DNA from: Mycolicibacterium austroafricanum | Lineage (GTDB): Bacteria; Actinomycetota; Actinomycetes; Mycobacteriales; Mycobacteriaceae | Assembly: GCF_000612725.1 (NCBI RefSeq) | Contig: NZ_HG964453.1 | Coordinates: 207,010 to 271,009 of the forward strand | DNA: 64,000 nt | Direction: 5' to 3' | Shown: positions 37,801 through 46,369 of the stretch, in pieces | How positions within the stretch are numbered: position 1 is the first letter of the stretch | How the letters are laid out: each line of letters begins with the position of its first letter | Made by a program: the position numbers and the translations under genes | Notes under the pieces: model-generated | What the model was told of the DNA's origin: nothing | What the model saw: the letters and a program-made list of their open reading frames with translations, nothing else | Database searches by the model: none

Positions 37801-38975
37801 TGCAGCTGGCTTTCGATCCCGATGTGGAGGAGTTCCGCGCCGAGTTCGCCGCCTTCCTCGACGAGCACACGCCCTCTGCCGCGGAGACTTTGGAGCGTCC
37901 GCGCTCGGTGTCGCACATGCCGCAGTGGGCCAGGGACTGGCAGCGGCTGTTGTTCGACAACGGCTGGCTGCTTCCGGCGCAGCCGCCCGAGTTCGGCGGC
38001 CGCAACGCGTCGGTGCTGCAGACGTTCGTGCACGCCGAGGAACTGTGCCGGCGCCGGATCTATCACAGCTTCAACCCGCAGGGCGTCAACATCATCGCGG
38101 CCTCGCTGCTGACGTTCGGCACCGACGAACAGAAGCATCAGTGGGCGGTTCCGGTGCTGCGGGGAGAGCGCACCGCGTCGTTGGGCATGAGCGAGCCGAG
38201 CGCGGGCTCCGACCTGGCCTCGTTGCGCACCAAGGCCGTTCGCGATGGCGAGCATTTCGTGGTCAACGGTCAGAAGGTGTGGACCTCGGGGGCGCATGAC
38301 GCCGACTTCCTGTTGACGTTCGTGCGCACCGACCCGGATGCGCCCAAGCACAAGGGAATCAGCGTGCTGCTGATCCCGACCGACCTCGACGGTGTGGTGT
38401 GCCGGCCGTTCGCCGACATGACCGGAATCGACAACCTCGACTTCAACGAGGTGTTCTTCACCGACGTGCGCGTCCCCGTCGAGAACCTCGTCGGCCCGCT
38501 CAACGGAGGATGGGGTGTCGCCAACGGCTCACTGGGGCATGAGCGGACGATGATGTGGCTCGGCTTCGCCGACCGGATCGCCAACTGCATCGCCGATTTC
38601 ACGCCGAAGAACCCCCTGGAGCGCGACGCGCTGGCCAGCAGCATCATGGACTACGAGGCGCTGCGCCTGCTCGGGTCGGTCGGCATCGCGAAGGCGGCAC
38701 GCGGCGAGGTCGACGTGGCATCGGTGTCCATCCCGAAGCTGCTCGGCGCGGAGGCCGAACAGCGGATCGAAGGCCTGGCGCTGGAGGCGGCCGGGCCGGA
38801 TGGCCTGGTGCACCCGGCGACCTCAGGGCCCTACGAGCACATGAACCTCGACCACTACTTCGCCAGCTGGTTCGAGCGCTACTGCCGCAGCTTCGGCGGC
38901 ACCATCGCCGGCGGCACGTCGGAGATCCAGCGCAACATCATCGCCCAGCAGGTGCTGGGTCTGCCCCGCCGATAG
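37800..38975 (+). CDS. Acyl-CoA dehydrogenase-like subunit carrying the FAD site
   Basis: 391 residues. The beta domain is complete (SLGMSEPSAGSDLASLRT, FVVNGQKVWTSGAHDADF) and the C-terminus has IAGGTSEIQRNIIAQQVLG, the FAD-contacting segment. The usual GxGFxxE element with the catalytic glutamate is not seen; the region reads SWFERYCRSFGGT. Together with the preceding gene it should make one functional active site per heterodimer, as established for mycobacterial steroid side-chain FadE pairs. It is second in the operon 36793-43270. Confidence 0.92.
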   Translation: MQLAFDPDVEEFRAEFAAFLDEHTPSAAETLERPRSVSHMPQWARDWQRLLFDNGWLLPAQPPEFGGRNASVLQTFVHAEELCRRRIYHSFNPQGVNIIAASLLTFGTDEQKHQWAVPVLRGERTASLGMSEPSAGSDLASLRTKAVRDGEHFVVNGQKVWTSGAHDADFLLTFVRTDPDAPKHKGISVLLIPTDLDGVVCRPFADMTGIDNLDFNEVFFTDVRVPVENLVGPLNGGWGVANGSLGHERTMMWLGFADRIANCIADFTPKNPLERDALASSIMDYEALRLLGSVGIAKAARGEVDVASVSIPKLLGAEAEQRIEGLALEAAGPDGLVHPATSGPYEHMNLDHYFASWFERYCRSFGGTIAGGTSEIQRNIIAQQVLGLPRR

Positions 38976-38985
38976 GAACGATCCG

Positions 38986-40113
38986 ATGAGGGTCCAACCC
39001 GCGGCCTTCCTGAGGACCACGCTGCCGCTGGACCTCAGCCAGTTGGCGCAACTGGACAGCGGGCGTTACCACTCAATCTGGTTGCCCGACCACATGGTGA
39101 GCTTCTGGCCGGACTCCATCTGGACACCCGAGTTCACCGATCTTGCCGTCGCGTCGCCGTCCCCGCACCGGCACCTCGACGGCATGGCGGTGGCCGCGGC
39201 AGCGGCGGTGCTGACCGAGCGGGTGCCGCTGGTCACCAGCGTCGTCGACACGGTGCGGCGTCATCCCGCATCGCTCGCGCAGAGCGCGCTGACCATCGAC
39301 CACCTGTCCAAGGGGCGGTTCATCCTCGGTCTCGGCAGCGGCGAGAGCGAGAACATCGAACCCTACGGCTTCGAATTCAGCCGTCCTGTAAGTCGTTTCG
39401 AGGAAGCGCTTCAGGTGATCCGGCTGCTGTGGGACAGCGACGGTCCCGCGGACTTCGACGGCAGGTACTACCGGCTGCGGCATGCGCGGCTCGACACCGA
39501 ACCGTACGACGGCCGTTTTCCACCGATCTGGATCGGCGCCAGCGGTCCGCGCTCGCTGGACATCGCGGGACGCTACGCCGACGGTTGGTGGCCTGCCGGG
39601 GCATGGACGCCTGACGACTACGCCGCAAAGCTGGCGCGGGTCAAGGCGTCCGCAGACCGCGCGGGCCGCGACCCCGAACAGATCACGCCGTGCTTCATCC
39701 AGGTCTGCATCGTCGGGCGCGACGATGCCGAGCTGGCGAAGATCCTGGAGGCACCGCTGGTGAAGTCCTTCCTGCTGCAGGTGTCGGCGCAGACGTTGTC
39801 CGCGTTCGGATTCCAGCATCCGATGGGGCCGGACTGGGGAGGCTTTCACGACATCGACCCCGGCGTGCTGACCCGCGACCGCATCGTCGAGTTCCTGGCC
39901 GGCGTCGAGCCGGAGATGATCCTGGCGATGGTGCCCCACGGATCGCCGAAACAGGTGGCGCACATCGTCAAGGATTTCGTCGACGCAGGACTGCGGGTGC
40001 CGAAGATCCTGGACTACGGGGCGATGGCAGGCCTCGAGTACGCCGCGGAGTCGGCGCGCAACGTCAGAGAAGCGGAGGACGAGCTCATGCGGTTGTGCGG
40101 AGGAATTTCATGA
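38986..40113 (+). CDS. LLM class F420-dependent oxidoreductase
   Basis: 375 residues, luciferase-like barrel. Seen: GRYHSIWLPDHMVSFWPD, VTSVVDTVRRHPASLAQSALT, LSKGRFILGLGSGESENIEPYG and FPPIWIGASGPRSLDIAGRYADG, the typical F420-dependent sequence blocks. The long C-terminal part with AAFGFQHPMG-like segment and MILAMVPHGSPKQVAHIVKDF is common to the glucose-6-phosphate/hydroxymycolic-acid dehydrogenase-like group. It starts 10 bp after the dehydrogenase and overlaps the sulfotransferase gene by 4 bp. Probably a redox step on the same pathway intermediate. Confidence 0.9.
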   Translation: MRVQPAAFLRTTLPLDLSQLAQLDSGRYHSIWLPDHMVSFWPDSIWTPEFTDLAVASPSPHRHLDGMAVAAAAAVLTERVPLVTSVVDTVRRHPASLAQSALTIDHLSKGRFILGLGSGESENIEPYGFEFSRPVSRFEEALQVIRLLWDSDGPADFDGRYYRLRHARLDTEPYDGRFPPIWIGASGPRSLDIAGRYADGWWPAGAWTPDDYAAKLARVKASADRAGRDPEQITPCFIQVCIVGRDDAELAKILEAPLVKSFLLQVSAQTLSAFGFQHPMGPDWGGFHDIDPGVLTRDRIVEFLAGVEPEMILAMVPHGSPKQVAHIVKDFVDAGLRVPKILDYGAMAGLEYAAESARNVREAEDELMRLCGGIS

Positions 40114-41273
40114 GCCTGAGTGCCGCCGACATGCTGACCAGTGCCGAGACGGAGACCGGTCTGCGGGACTACGGCGATCCCACTCTGCCGGAACGTTTCG
40201 GGGTTGCCGTCGACCACCTCAACAGCCTCGGGATGGATTCCGACGGCTGTCGTCAGGCCTCCGACGTCTGCCACTGGCTGCTCACCACTCGGCTCGAATT
40301 CATCGAGGACCGAAACAGATATCCGATCCCGGACGAAGTGATCGACCGGCCGATGTTCGTCACCGGCGAACCGCGTTCGGGTACGACGCTGATGCACGCG
40401 CTGATGTCGGTGGACCCGGATGCTCGCGCGCTGCGGTTCTGGGAGGTCATGTACCCGTCCCCACCGCCGGGTATCGCCGAGCCGGGCGACAAGCGGCGTG
40501 CGCGCGCCGACGCCCACTGGCGGGAGATCAACGCCAAGATGCCGAAATGGCTGCACAGCCATCCGTACAACGACATGCTCGGCGACGGACTGCCCGAGGA
40601 CGAGCGCACGTGGGCGTTCGATTTCCGCGTGATGACGCCGACGGCGTGGTGGCGGGTGCCGATGCAGACGGTGGTCGGCGGGTTGCCGACCGATCCCGCC
40701 GCCCAATACCAGCTGCACCGGGCGATGCTGCAGCAGTTCCAGTACAACCGGCCGCGGAAGCGCTGGGTGCTCAAAGGTTTTCACGGCTTCCGGCTCAGCG
40801 AGCTCTTCGACGCCTACCCGGACGCCACCCTGCTGTGGCTGCATCGGGATCCGGTGCAGGTGGCTGCGTCCCGCACCATGATGATGGCCGACATCCTGGA
40901 CGGCATCGTCGGACCTGTCGATCTGCGCGCTGCTGCGAAGATGCATCTGGACCTCACGCGGGCCGGTGTCGCCAACACCATGACGAATCCATTGGTCGAC
41001 GATCCGCGGATCCGGCATGTGCGATACCCCGATTTCGTCGGCGACCCCGTCGCCACGGTGCGGGACTTCTACGCGTTCAGCGACCGCTCGCTGACCGAGG
41101 ACGCCGAGGACCGGATGCGCGACTACCTGGCGAACAACAAGGGCGACCGACACGGCAAGTTCCATTACTCGACCCGGCTGCTCACCGATATCGGCGAAGA
41201 CCTCGACGCACTGCACGAGGAGTTCCGGCCGTTCCGGGACCGTTTCGGTGTCGAGATCGAAAAGCGCGGTTGA
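40110..41273 (+). CDS. Sulfotransferase family protein (Stf-like)
   Basis: 387 residues. The 5'-phosphosulfate loop is FVTGEPRSGTTLMHALM, and the 3'-phosphate segment is LLWLHRDPVQVAASRTMM, both characteristic of PAPS-dependent sulfotransferases. WVLKGFHGFRLSELFDAYPD lies between them. Mycobacteria contain many such Stf-like proteins; some transfer sulfate to lipids, others have lost transferase activity or act on unknown substrates. A sulfotransferase in a CoA-ester catabolic operon is unusual and might modify a hydroxylated intermediate. ATG at 40110 overlaps the LLM stop (ATGA) behind GGAGG. Confidence 0.9.
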   Translation: MSLSAADMLTSAETETGLRDYGDPTLPERFGVAVDHLNSLGMDSDGCRQASDVCHWLLTTRLEFIEDRNRYPIPDEVIDRPMFVTGEPRSGTTLMHALMSVDPDARALRFWEVMYPSPPPGIAEPGDKRRARADAHWREINAKMPKWLHSHPYNDMLGDGLPEDERTWAFDFRVMTPTAWWRVPMQTVVGGLPTDPAAQYQLHRAMLQQFQYNRPRKRWVLKGFHGFRLSELFDAYPDATLLWLHRDPVQVAASRTMMMADILDGIVGPVDLRAAAKMHLDLTRAGVANTMTNPLVDDPRIRHVRYPDFVGDPVATVRDFYAFSDRSLTEDAEDRMRDYLANNKGDRHGKFHYSTRLLTDIGEDLDALHEEFRPFRDRFGVEIEKRG

Positions 41274-41274
41274 G

Positions 41275-42054
41275 ATGCCGGTGCCCGACGACCGTCTGTC
41301 TGTCCACAGCGTGACGTTCTACGGCGCGACGCGCGACGAGTTGTGCTCGCACTGGGAGTCGATCGGGTTACGCCGTCTCAGCTTGATCGACACCCAGCTG
41401 TCGGACTCCGGGTTAGCGAGTGTGGTAACTGCACAGGGCTATTCGGTCGAGTCGGTTTTCCACCTGTTCGAGTCGGCAGACGGGTTGCGCAGGGTGATCG
41501 ACGCAGCCGCCGAGGTCGGCGTCCGCGTGGTCTACATGCTGACCGGCGGGCGCGGAGACCATCCGTGGGAGGAGGCGGCCGCCCGGTTCTGCGAGGCGGT
41601 GCGGCCGTGCGTCGAACACGCGCACCAGGCGGGGGTGGCGCTGGCGATCGAGAACGCGTCGGGTCTGTACGCCGACATCCACATCGCCCACTCGTTGAGG
41701 GACACGATCGAGCTGGCCGAAACCGCCGGGCTCGGCGTATGTGTCGACCTTTTCCACTGCTGGACAGAGGCGCACCTGCCCGCCCTCCTCGACCGGGCGT
41801 TGCCGCGCACCGAGCTGATCCAACTCAGCGACTATGTGCTCGGTGACCGGGCGCTACCCGCGCGGGCGGTGCCTGGCGACGGCGCGATCCCGCTGCGGGC
41901 GCTGGTCGGCCAGGCCCTCGCGGGCGGCTACCCGCACGGTTTCGACCTCGAGTTGATCGGACCCAGGATCGAGCAGGAGGGGCGGCTTGAAGCGGCCCGA
42001 CGCGCCTGCACTGCGGTATCGGCGCTGCTGTCCCGTTCCGGGGCGCAGGGGTAA
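41275..42054 (+). CDS. Sugar-phosphate isomerase/epimerase-like TIM-barrel protein
   Basis: 259 residues of the xylose-isomerase-like/AP-endonuclease-2 fold. Seen: GLRRLSLIDTQLSDSGL, VYMLTGGRGDHPWEEA, GVALAIENASGLYADIH (metal-binding glutamate), GVCVDLFHCWTEA (aspartate and histidine) and HGFDLELIGPRIEQEG. The set of potential metal ligands suggests a working isomerase or epimerase, but the substrate in this non-sugar operon is obscure. ATG at 41275 is one base after the sulfotransferase stop. Confidence 0.85.
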   Translation: MPVPDDRLSVHSVTFYGATRDELCSHWESIGLRRLSLIDTQLSDSGLASVVTAQGYSVESVFHLFESADGLRRVIDAAAEVGVRVVYMLTGGRGDHPWEEAAARFCEAVRPCVEHAHQAGVALAIENASGLYADIHIAHSLRDTIELAETAGLGVCVDLFHCWTEAHLPALLDRALPRTELIQLSDYVLGDRALPARAVPGDGAIPLRALVGQALAGGYPHGFDLELIGPRIEQEGRLEAARRACTAVSALLSRSGAQG

Positions 42055-42058
42055 TCCG

Positions 42059-43270
42059 ATGGCGTTCGGAGACGGACCTGACGACGAGGCCCTGTATCGC
42101 GGCTGGCAGGCGTTCTGCGAACAGCTCAGCGCGGCGGGGGAGCAGGTGTTCAAGGCCGACAATCCCGCTTCGTCCGTTCACCGCGTCGATGCCCTTAGGT
42201 TCCTCACGCAAAACCTCGGCCAGGCCTTCGATCTCGCTCTGGAGACCAGAGACACCCGCTATCCGAGCCTGCACGCCTTTTGCGGACCCACCCGCAAGCT
42301 GGGCGGCGACTGTGCGGATTTCACCTACCAGCAAGCGTGGATCGACGGCGTGTCGACCTACCGGATCGTCGGGGAGCTCGGCACAGCAAGGTTTCTCAAC
42401 ATCACCGTCCAAGGTCCCCGTCCCGGTGGACCGGGGGTGCTCCACGAACCGTTTGGTGATCAACCCGAGGCCAACCTGCTCGGCGGACAGCTCACGACTG
42501 CCGGCGACGGCATCGTCGAGTTGTATGTCGGCGGAGCGCAACGCGGTCCGAACTGGTTGCCCACGACTGCGGGTTCACGCAAGATCTTCATCCGCCAGGG
42601 CTTCGACTCGTGGGACGAGCGACCCGCGCGGCTGCGGATCGAACGGGTCGGCATGGCGTCACCCAAGCCGTTACCTTCCACTGGACAGCTGCTCGACGCG
42701 ATCGGCTGGGCCGGCGCATTCGTCACCGGGGTGATGGGTGACTGGCCCGAATTCCCGTTCGCCCACGGGGGAGTCGACGCAAGGCAGCCGAACAGGTTCC
42801 CGGTGGTCGAGGCGGGCGAGGACGATGTGAAGCGCGGGCGCGCCGCGGCGAATATGCACTGGACCTTGGCGGGCGACGAGGCCCTCGTCATCGAGTTCGA
42901 CGCCCACGAGGGGCTCTGGATGCTGACCAACATGGGCGTCTTCTTCAACAGCATGGATTTCCGGTACCGCCCGGTCAGTTATACGCCCAGTCGCACGGCC
43001 GTCGACGGCGACGGCAGGGTGCGGGTGGTCCTCGCCCATACCGACCCTGGCGTGCACAACTGGATGGACACGCAGGGATTCGAGCGCGGTAACCTCACCT
43101 ACCGGCACATGCTTGAGGGCGCGCCCGCAGTGTTGCAGACCCGGGTGGTCAAGCACGTCGCACTGCGCGATGCGCTGCCCGCAGACACCGCCACCGTCAC
43201 CAACGAGGAGCGGGCTGCTCAGATGTGGGTGCGATTCAACGCCATCCAACAGCGGTATTCACTGCTGTAA
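42059..43270 (+). CDS. DUF1214-like protein, unknown function
   Basis: 403 residues, soluble, without signal peptide. The C-terminal half has the features of DUF1214-containing proteins (ANMHWTLAGDEALVIEFDAH, LWMLTNMGVFFNSMDFRY, VVLAHTDPGVHNWMDTQGF), and the N-terminal half (FKADNPASSVHRVDALRFL, CADFTYQQAWIDG) is common to uncharacterised actinobacterial catabolic-operon proteins. No catalytic signature can be named. It is the last gene of the operon that begins with the dehydrogenase pair; a dispersed palindromic element follows the stop. Confidence 0.8.
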   Translation: MAFGDGPDDEALYRGWQAFCEQLSAAGEQVFKADNPASSVHRVDALRFLTQNLGQAFDLALETRDTRYPSLHAFCGPTRKLGGDCADFTYQQAWIDGVSTYRIVGELGTARFLNITVQGPRPGGPGVLHEPFGDQPEANLLGGQLTTAGDGIVELYVGGAQRGPNWLPTTAGSRKIFIRQGFDSWDERPARLRIERVGMASPKPLPSTGQLLDAIGWAGAFVTGVMGDWPEFPFAHGGVDARQPNRFPVVEAGEDDVKRGRAAANMHWTLAGDEALVIEFDAHEGLWMLTNMGVFFNSMDFRYRPVSYTPSRTAVDGDGRVRVVLAHTDPGVHNWMDTQGFERGNLTYRHMLEGAPAVLQTRVVKHVALRDALPADTATVTNEERAAQMWVRFNAIQQRYSLL

Positions 43271-43276
43271 TACGCA

Positions 43277-43336
43277 GCGAGCGTGCGCGAAATTGCGCTA
43301 TGCCGCGGCGCGGCGCCCGCAGACACGCACACTCGC
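43277..43336. repeat. Dispersed palindromic element (copy 2)
   Basis: GCGAGCGTGCG (43277-43287) pairs with CGCACACTCGC (43326-43336) with one wobble. The right side GCAGACACGCAC is shared with the element at 24286-24297. It separates the convergent DUF1214-like and secreted-protein genes. Confidence 0.6.
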
Positions 43337-43352
43337 GGGGAGAAGAGGGGGG

Positions 43353-43790
43353 TCAGAGGCGCTGCAGGGCGAATGTCCAGAACTGGGTTCCGGGCGGGCC
43401 GTTGAAGCAGCCGACGTCGTACTTCGAGTCGATCGTGCCGAACAGGGTGTTCGCGTCCCACGAGTAGGTCTCGCGCGTCGGCATGACATGACCTGGACAT
43501 TGGAGTCCGTCGGGCACGTCGACGGTGAACGTGTAGCGCCCGTCGACGAGCCAGACCTTGCTCTCGTAGTACTGGTAGTACGCCAACCGCGGCCGTGCGG
43601 CGACGTTCAGACAATTCGGATTCTTCTCGGGTATGCACAGCGTCACGAACCAGAACCACGACGCGCGGTTGTACCTGTTGGTGAGCAGGTCATAGTTTCC
43701 GATGGCAAAACTCGCCGATGACGGCGGCGCGAGCAACGTCGCCGCCGCCATCAGCGCGGCCGCGATCGTCCCGATCTTGTGAAGCCTCAT
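43353..43790 (-). CDS. Small exported protein, unknown function
   Basis: 145 residues with a clear Sec signal peptide: MRLHKIGTIAAALMAAATLL then APPSSASFA, with cleavage predicted near ASA. The mature part is about 118 residues with four cysteines (two in FVTLCIPEKNPNCLN, one in LQCPGH, one in VGCFNG), consistent with two disulfide bonds outside the membrane. It has the style of the small exported proteins encoded at 62077-62601 and 62679-63107. No known family recognised. Confidence 0.82.
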   Translation of the reverse strand: MRLHKIGTIAAALMAAATLLAPPSSASFAIGNYDLLTNRYNRASWFWFVTLCIPEKNPNCLNVAARPRLAYYQYYESKVWLVDGRYTFTVDVPDGLQCPGHVMPTRETYSWDANTLFGTIDSKYDVGCFNGPPGTQFWTFALQRL

Positions 43791-43860
43791 CGCTCGTCCT
43801 CCCAACTGTCGGCGCCATCCATCGAACCATTCGCCGCGAATAATGGGGCGAGAACAGTCG

Positions 43861-45231
43861 TTAATCGATGACGGCCGCTTCCTTGCGCTCGGTGATGGGC
43901 CGGGCGAGCTCCTGCTCGTTGCAGATCCGCTGGAGCTTCTCGATCGTTTCGTCGAGGCCGGGTCCCAAACGCTTGCCCGGGGTGAACGTGGCGGGCAGGT
44001 TGCGCATGCCCTGGATGACACCGATGCTGTCGTAGTGCACGGTCCCTTCGGGATCACACACGTAATCGGGCATCCGGTCCAGCACCGCGGTAACCATCGA
44101 CTTGAAGACCATCCGCGCGACGTTGGACCCCACGCACCTGTGCACACCGATACCGAAACTGAAGTGCCGGTTTCCCTTTCGGTCAAGGACCACCTCGTTG
44201 GGCCTGTCGAACACCGACGGATCCCGGTTCGCCATCGCCCACGACAGCCACAGCCGCTCGAACTTCTTGAACTGCTGACCGGCCACCTCGACGTCGTCGG
44301 CGAAAGTCCGGCCGTCACCGGGGGCGGGGGTGAAGAAGCGTAGAAACTCCTCGGTCGCCGGGTCCAGCAGCGTGGCACGCTCGCTGCTGAGCCGCTGCCG
44401 CTGGTCGGGATGTTCGCCCAACCACTCCAGAGCGTGCGCGGTCAGCGCGGTAGTGGTGTCGAAACCGCCGCCGATGATCAGCCCGAGATTGCCCAGGATC
44501 TCGATATCCGGGGCCGGCTCACCGTCGATTCGCAACTGCAGCAACGCATTCACCAGGCCGGGCCGCGGGTTCTCCCGGATCTCCATCATGTTGGTGATGA
44601 GATCGAGGCCCATCGCGCGGTGCTGCTCGTTGATCTTCTCGCGTTCCGGTGCGTGCTCCGGGGTGTACACCGAGGCGTGTGTCGGCTCGCTGTAGACGCT
44701 CCACTTGTCGAGCTTGATGCCCATCATCGCCAGCGTGAACACCGCCGGGACCACGTTCGCCAGGTGGTCGACAAAGTCGATGCGGCCCGTTTCGATGTGC
44801 TCGTCGAGGGCGCCGCGGGTGATCTCGTGGATGAACGGTTCCCAGCGCTTGATCGCCGCGGGGGACAGGTACGGGTTCAACGCGCCGCGGTAGGCGCTGT
44901 GCTCCGGTTCGTCCATCTCCAGGATGCCGCCGCGAACGACGGTGGCGCGACTGGCCTTCGGGATCGTGATGCCCTGGAACGGGGTCTCGCCGGAGATGTC
45001 GTGGTGGTTCGACACCACGGGGCAGCGGGCCAGTTCGAACACGTGCTTGCTGTCGGCCGCCACCCAGTGCCCGCCGTAGGTGTCCGACCAGGCCATCGGG
45101 CACTTGGTCTGCATCTCTTCGGTGATCTTCTCGAACTGCAGCCGGTATTCCGGGGTGTGCCTGTCGAAGAAGTACCTGTTCTGCTTGCGGCTGTCGTCAG
45201 CGGTGCCGTTCACAACGTCGTCGACACTCAA
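43861..45231 (-). CDS. Cytochrome P450
   Basis: 456 residues, longer than the other two complete P450s. I-helix IIGGGFDTTTALT (residues 253-264), where the usual acidic position before threonine is aspartate, not glutamate; ExxR pair E295-R298; heme loop FSFGIGVHRCVGSNVARM with C366. CYP family not assigned, but the VHRCVGSNVAR loop resembles steroid/lipid-degrading mycobacterial P450s. It is preceded by its ferredoxin 16 bp upstream and two SDR genes, all probably transcribed from the promoter near 47120. Confidence 0.96.
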   Translation of the reverse strand: MSVDDVVNGTADDSRKQNRYFFDRHTPEYRLQFEKITEEMQTKCPMAWSDTYGGHWVAADSKHVFELARCPVVSNHHDISGETPFQGITIPKASRATVVRGGILEMDEPEHSAYRGALNPYLSPAAIKRWEPFIHEITRGALDEHIETGRIDFVDHLANVVPAVFTLAMMGIKLDKWSVYSEPTHASVYTPEHAPEREKINEQHRAMGLDLITNMMEIRENPRPGLVNALLQLRIDGEPAPDIEILGNLGLIIGGGFDTTTALTAHALEWLGEHPDQRQRLSSERATLLDPATEEFLRFFTPAPGDGRTFADDVEVAGQQFKKFERLWLSWAMANRDPSVFDRPNEVVLDRKGNRHFSFGIGVHRCVGSNVARMVFKSMVTAVLDRMPDYVCDPEGTVHYDSIGVIQGMRNLPATFTPGKRLGPGLDETIEKLQRICNEQELARPITERKEAAVID

Positions 45232-45247
45232 AGCTCTATCTCCCTGC

Positions 45248-45442
45248 TCACTCTTCGATCGAGATGGCTTGTTCGGGGCAGGAGTGTGCGGCCTCGCGGA
45301 CTGCTTCCTCCTGATCGGCGGGTACCACTTCGTTGACCGGTGAGGACGTGCCGTCGATATCGCTGAGCTCGAAAGAGTCAGGCGCGATCATCGCGCACAG
45401 CGTGTGCCCCTGACACCTTTCGGAATCGACCCGAACCTTCAC
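45248..45442 (-). CDS. Small iron-sulfur ferredoxin, P450 partner
   Basis: 64 residues. CQGHTLCAMIAPDSFEL and distal CPEQAISIEE: histidine at the variable position, alanine in place of the third proximal cysteine, so a three-cysteine [3Fe-4S]-type cluster is likely. It lies between an SDR and the P450 on the same strand and is the obvious donor for that P450. Confidence 0.94.
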   Translation of the reverse strand: MKVRVDSERCQGHTLCAMIAPDSFELSDIDGTSSPVNEVVPADQEEAVREAAHSCPEQAISIEE

Positions 45443-45473
45443 AGCCTCGCCTCCTCAACCTGGTTGCTGCGCA

Positions 45474-46334
45474 TCACGCGTGGTAGTCGTACCACTTCAG
45501 ATACCCGCCGGCGTCCACGCGCAACTGCATGCCGGTGACGTATCTGGCCTCGTCGGAGACCAGCCACAGAATTGCGTTGCTGATGTCCTCGGGTTCGATG
45601 AAGTTGACCTTCATGGCCTGCTGCACGCCGAACACCGGCTCGGCATCCGCACGCGTCGGATTCTCCAGATCGGGCCGGAAGGACTTGTACATCGGCGGGC
45701 TCTGCAGCATGTCGGTGTTGCAGTTGGTGGGATGCACCACGTTGGCACGGATGCCGCGCACCGCCAGCTCGGTGGCGAGATCGTGAACATACTGCGAGAG
45801 AAGCCGTTTCGACGTCATGTAGGCCATGCCGCCGGGATCGTTGCCGGGGTTCGGCTTGTTGTGCGCGTCCATCAGCGCGGCGGTCGAGCCGGTGGCCACG
45901 ATCGAGGCGCCCTCCTTGAGGTGGGGGAGCGCGACCTGGATGGCGTTGATGGTGCCGACCAGGTTGGTGTTGATCACATCGGTCCACGCCAGCATCGGCG
46001 GTTGGCCCTTCATGCCGGCGACACCGGCCTGGGCGACGACGATGTCCACGCCGCCCAACTGTGCGATGCCGTCCTCGAGGGCCTTCTTCAGTTGCGCCGC
46101 GTCGCGGACGTCGGCCTTCGCGGTGACGATGCGCTGGCCGGTCTTCTCCACGAACGCCGCGGTCTCGTCCAGGTCTTCGGCGGTGGCCATCGGATAGCCG
46201 ATGGTGTCGACGTTCTCGCACAGGTCGACGGCGATGATGTCGGCGCCCTCTTCGGCGAGCCGGACTGCGTGGCTACGGCCCTGCCCCCGCGCTGCGCCCG
46301 TGATGAAGGCGACCTTGCCTTGAACCCGTCCCAT
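45474..46334 (-). CDS. Mycofactocin-associated SDR oxidoreductase
   Basis: 286 residues. Cofactor loop FITGAARGQGRSHA and IIAVDLCENVDTIGYPM are diagnostic of the subfamily with non-exchangeable NAD, which needs mycofactocin for turnover. Active-site elements VATGSTAALMDA, and YMTSKRLLSQYV with tyrosine and lysine, are present. It is homologous to the SDR at 12773-13609 but has arginine-leucine after the lysine instead of HG. Likely oxidises an alcohol made by the P450 of the same operon. Confidence 0.93.
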   Translation of the reverse strand: MGRVQGKVAFITGAARGQGRSHAVRLAEEGADIIAVDLCENVDTIGYPMATAEDLDETAAFVEKTGQRIVTAKADVRDAAQLKKALEDGIAQLGGVDIVVAQAGVAGMKGQPPMLAWTDVINTNLVGTINAIQVALPHLKEGASIVATGSTAALMDAHNKPNPGNDPGGMAYMTSKRLLSQYVHDLATELAVRGIRANVVHPTNCNTDMLQSPPMYKSFRPDLENPTRADAEPVFGVQQAMKVNFIEPEDISNAILWLVSDEARYVTGMQLRVDAGGYLKWYDYHA

Positions 46335-46369
46335 TGACACTCGTCCTTTCGCTGAAATCTGCTGGTTGG

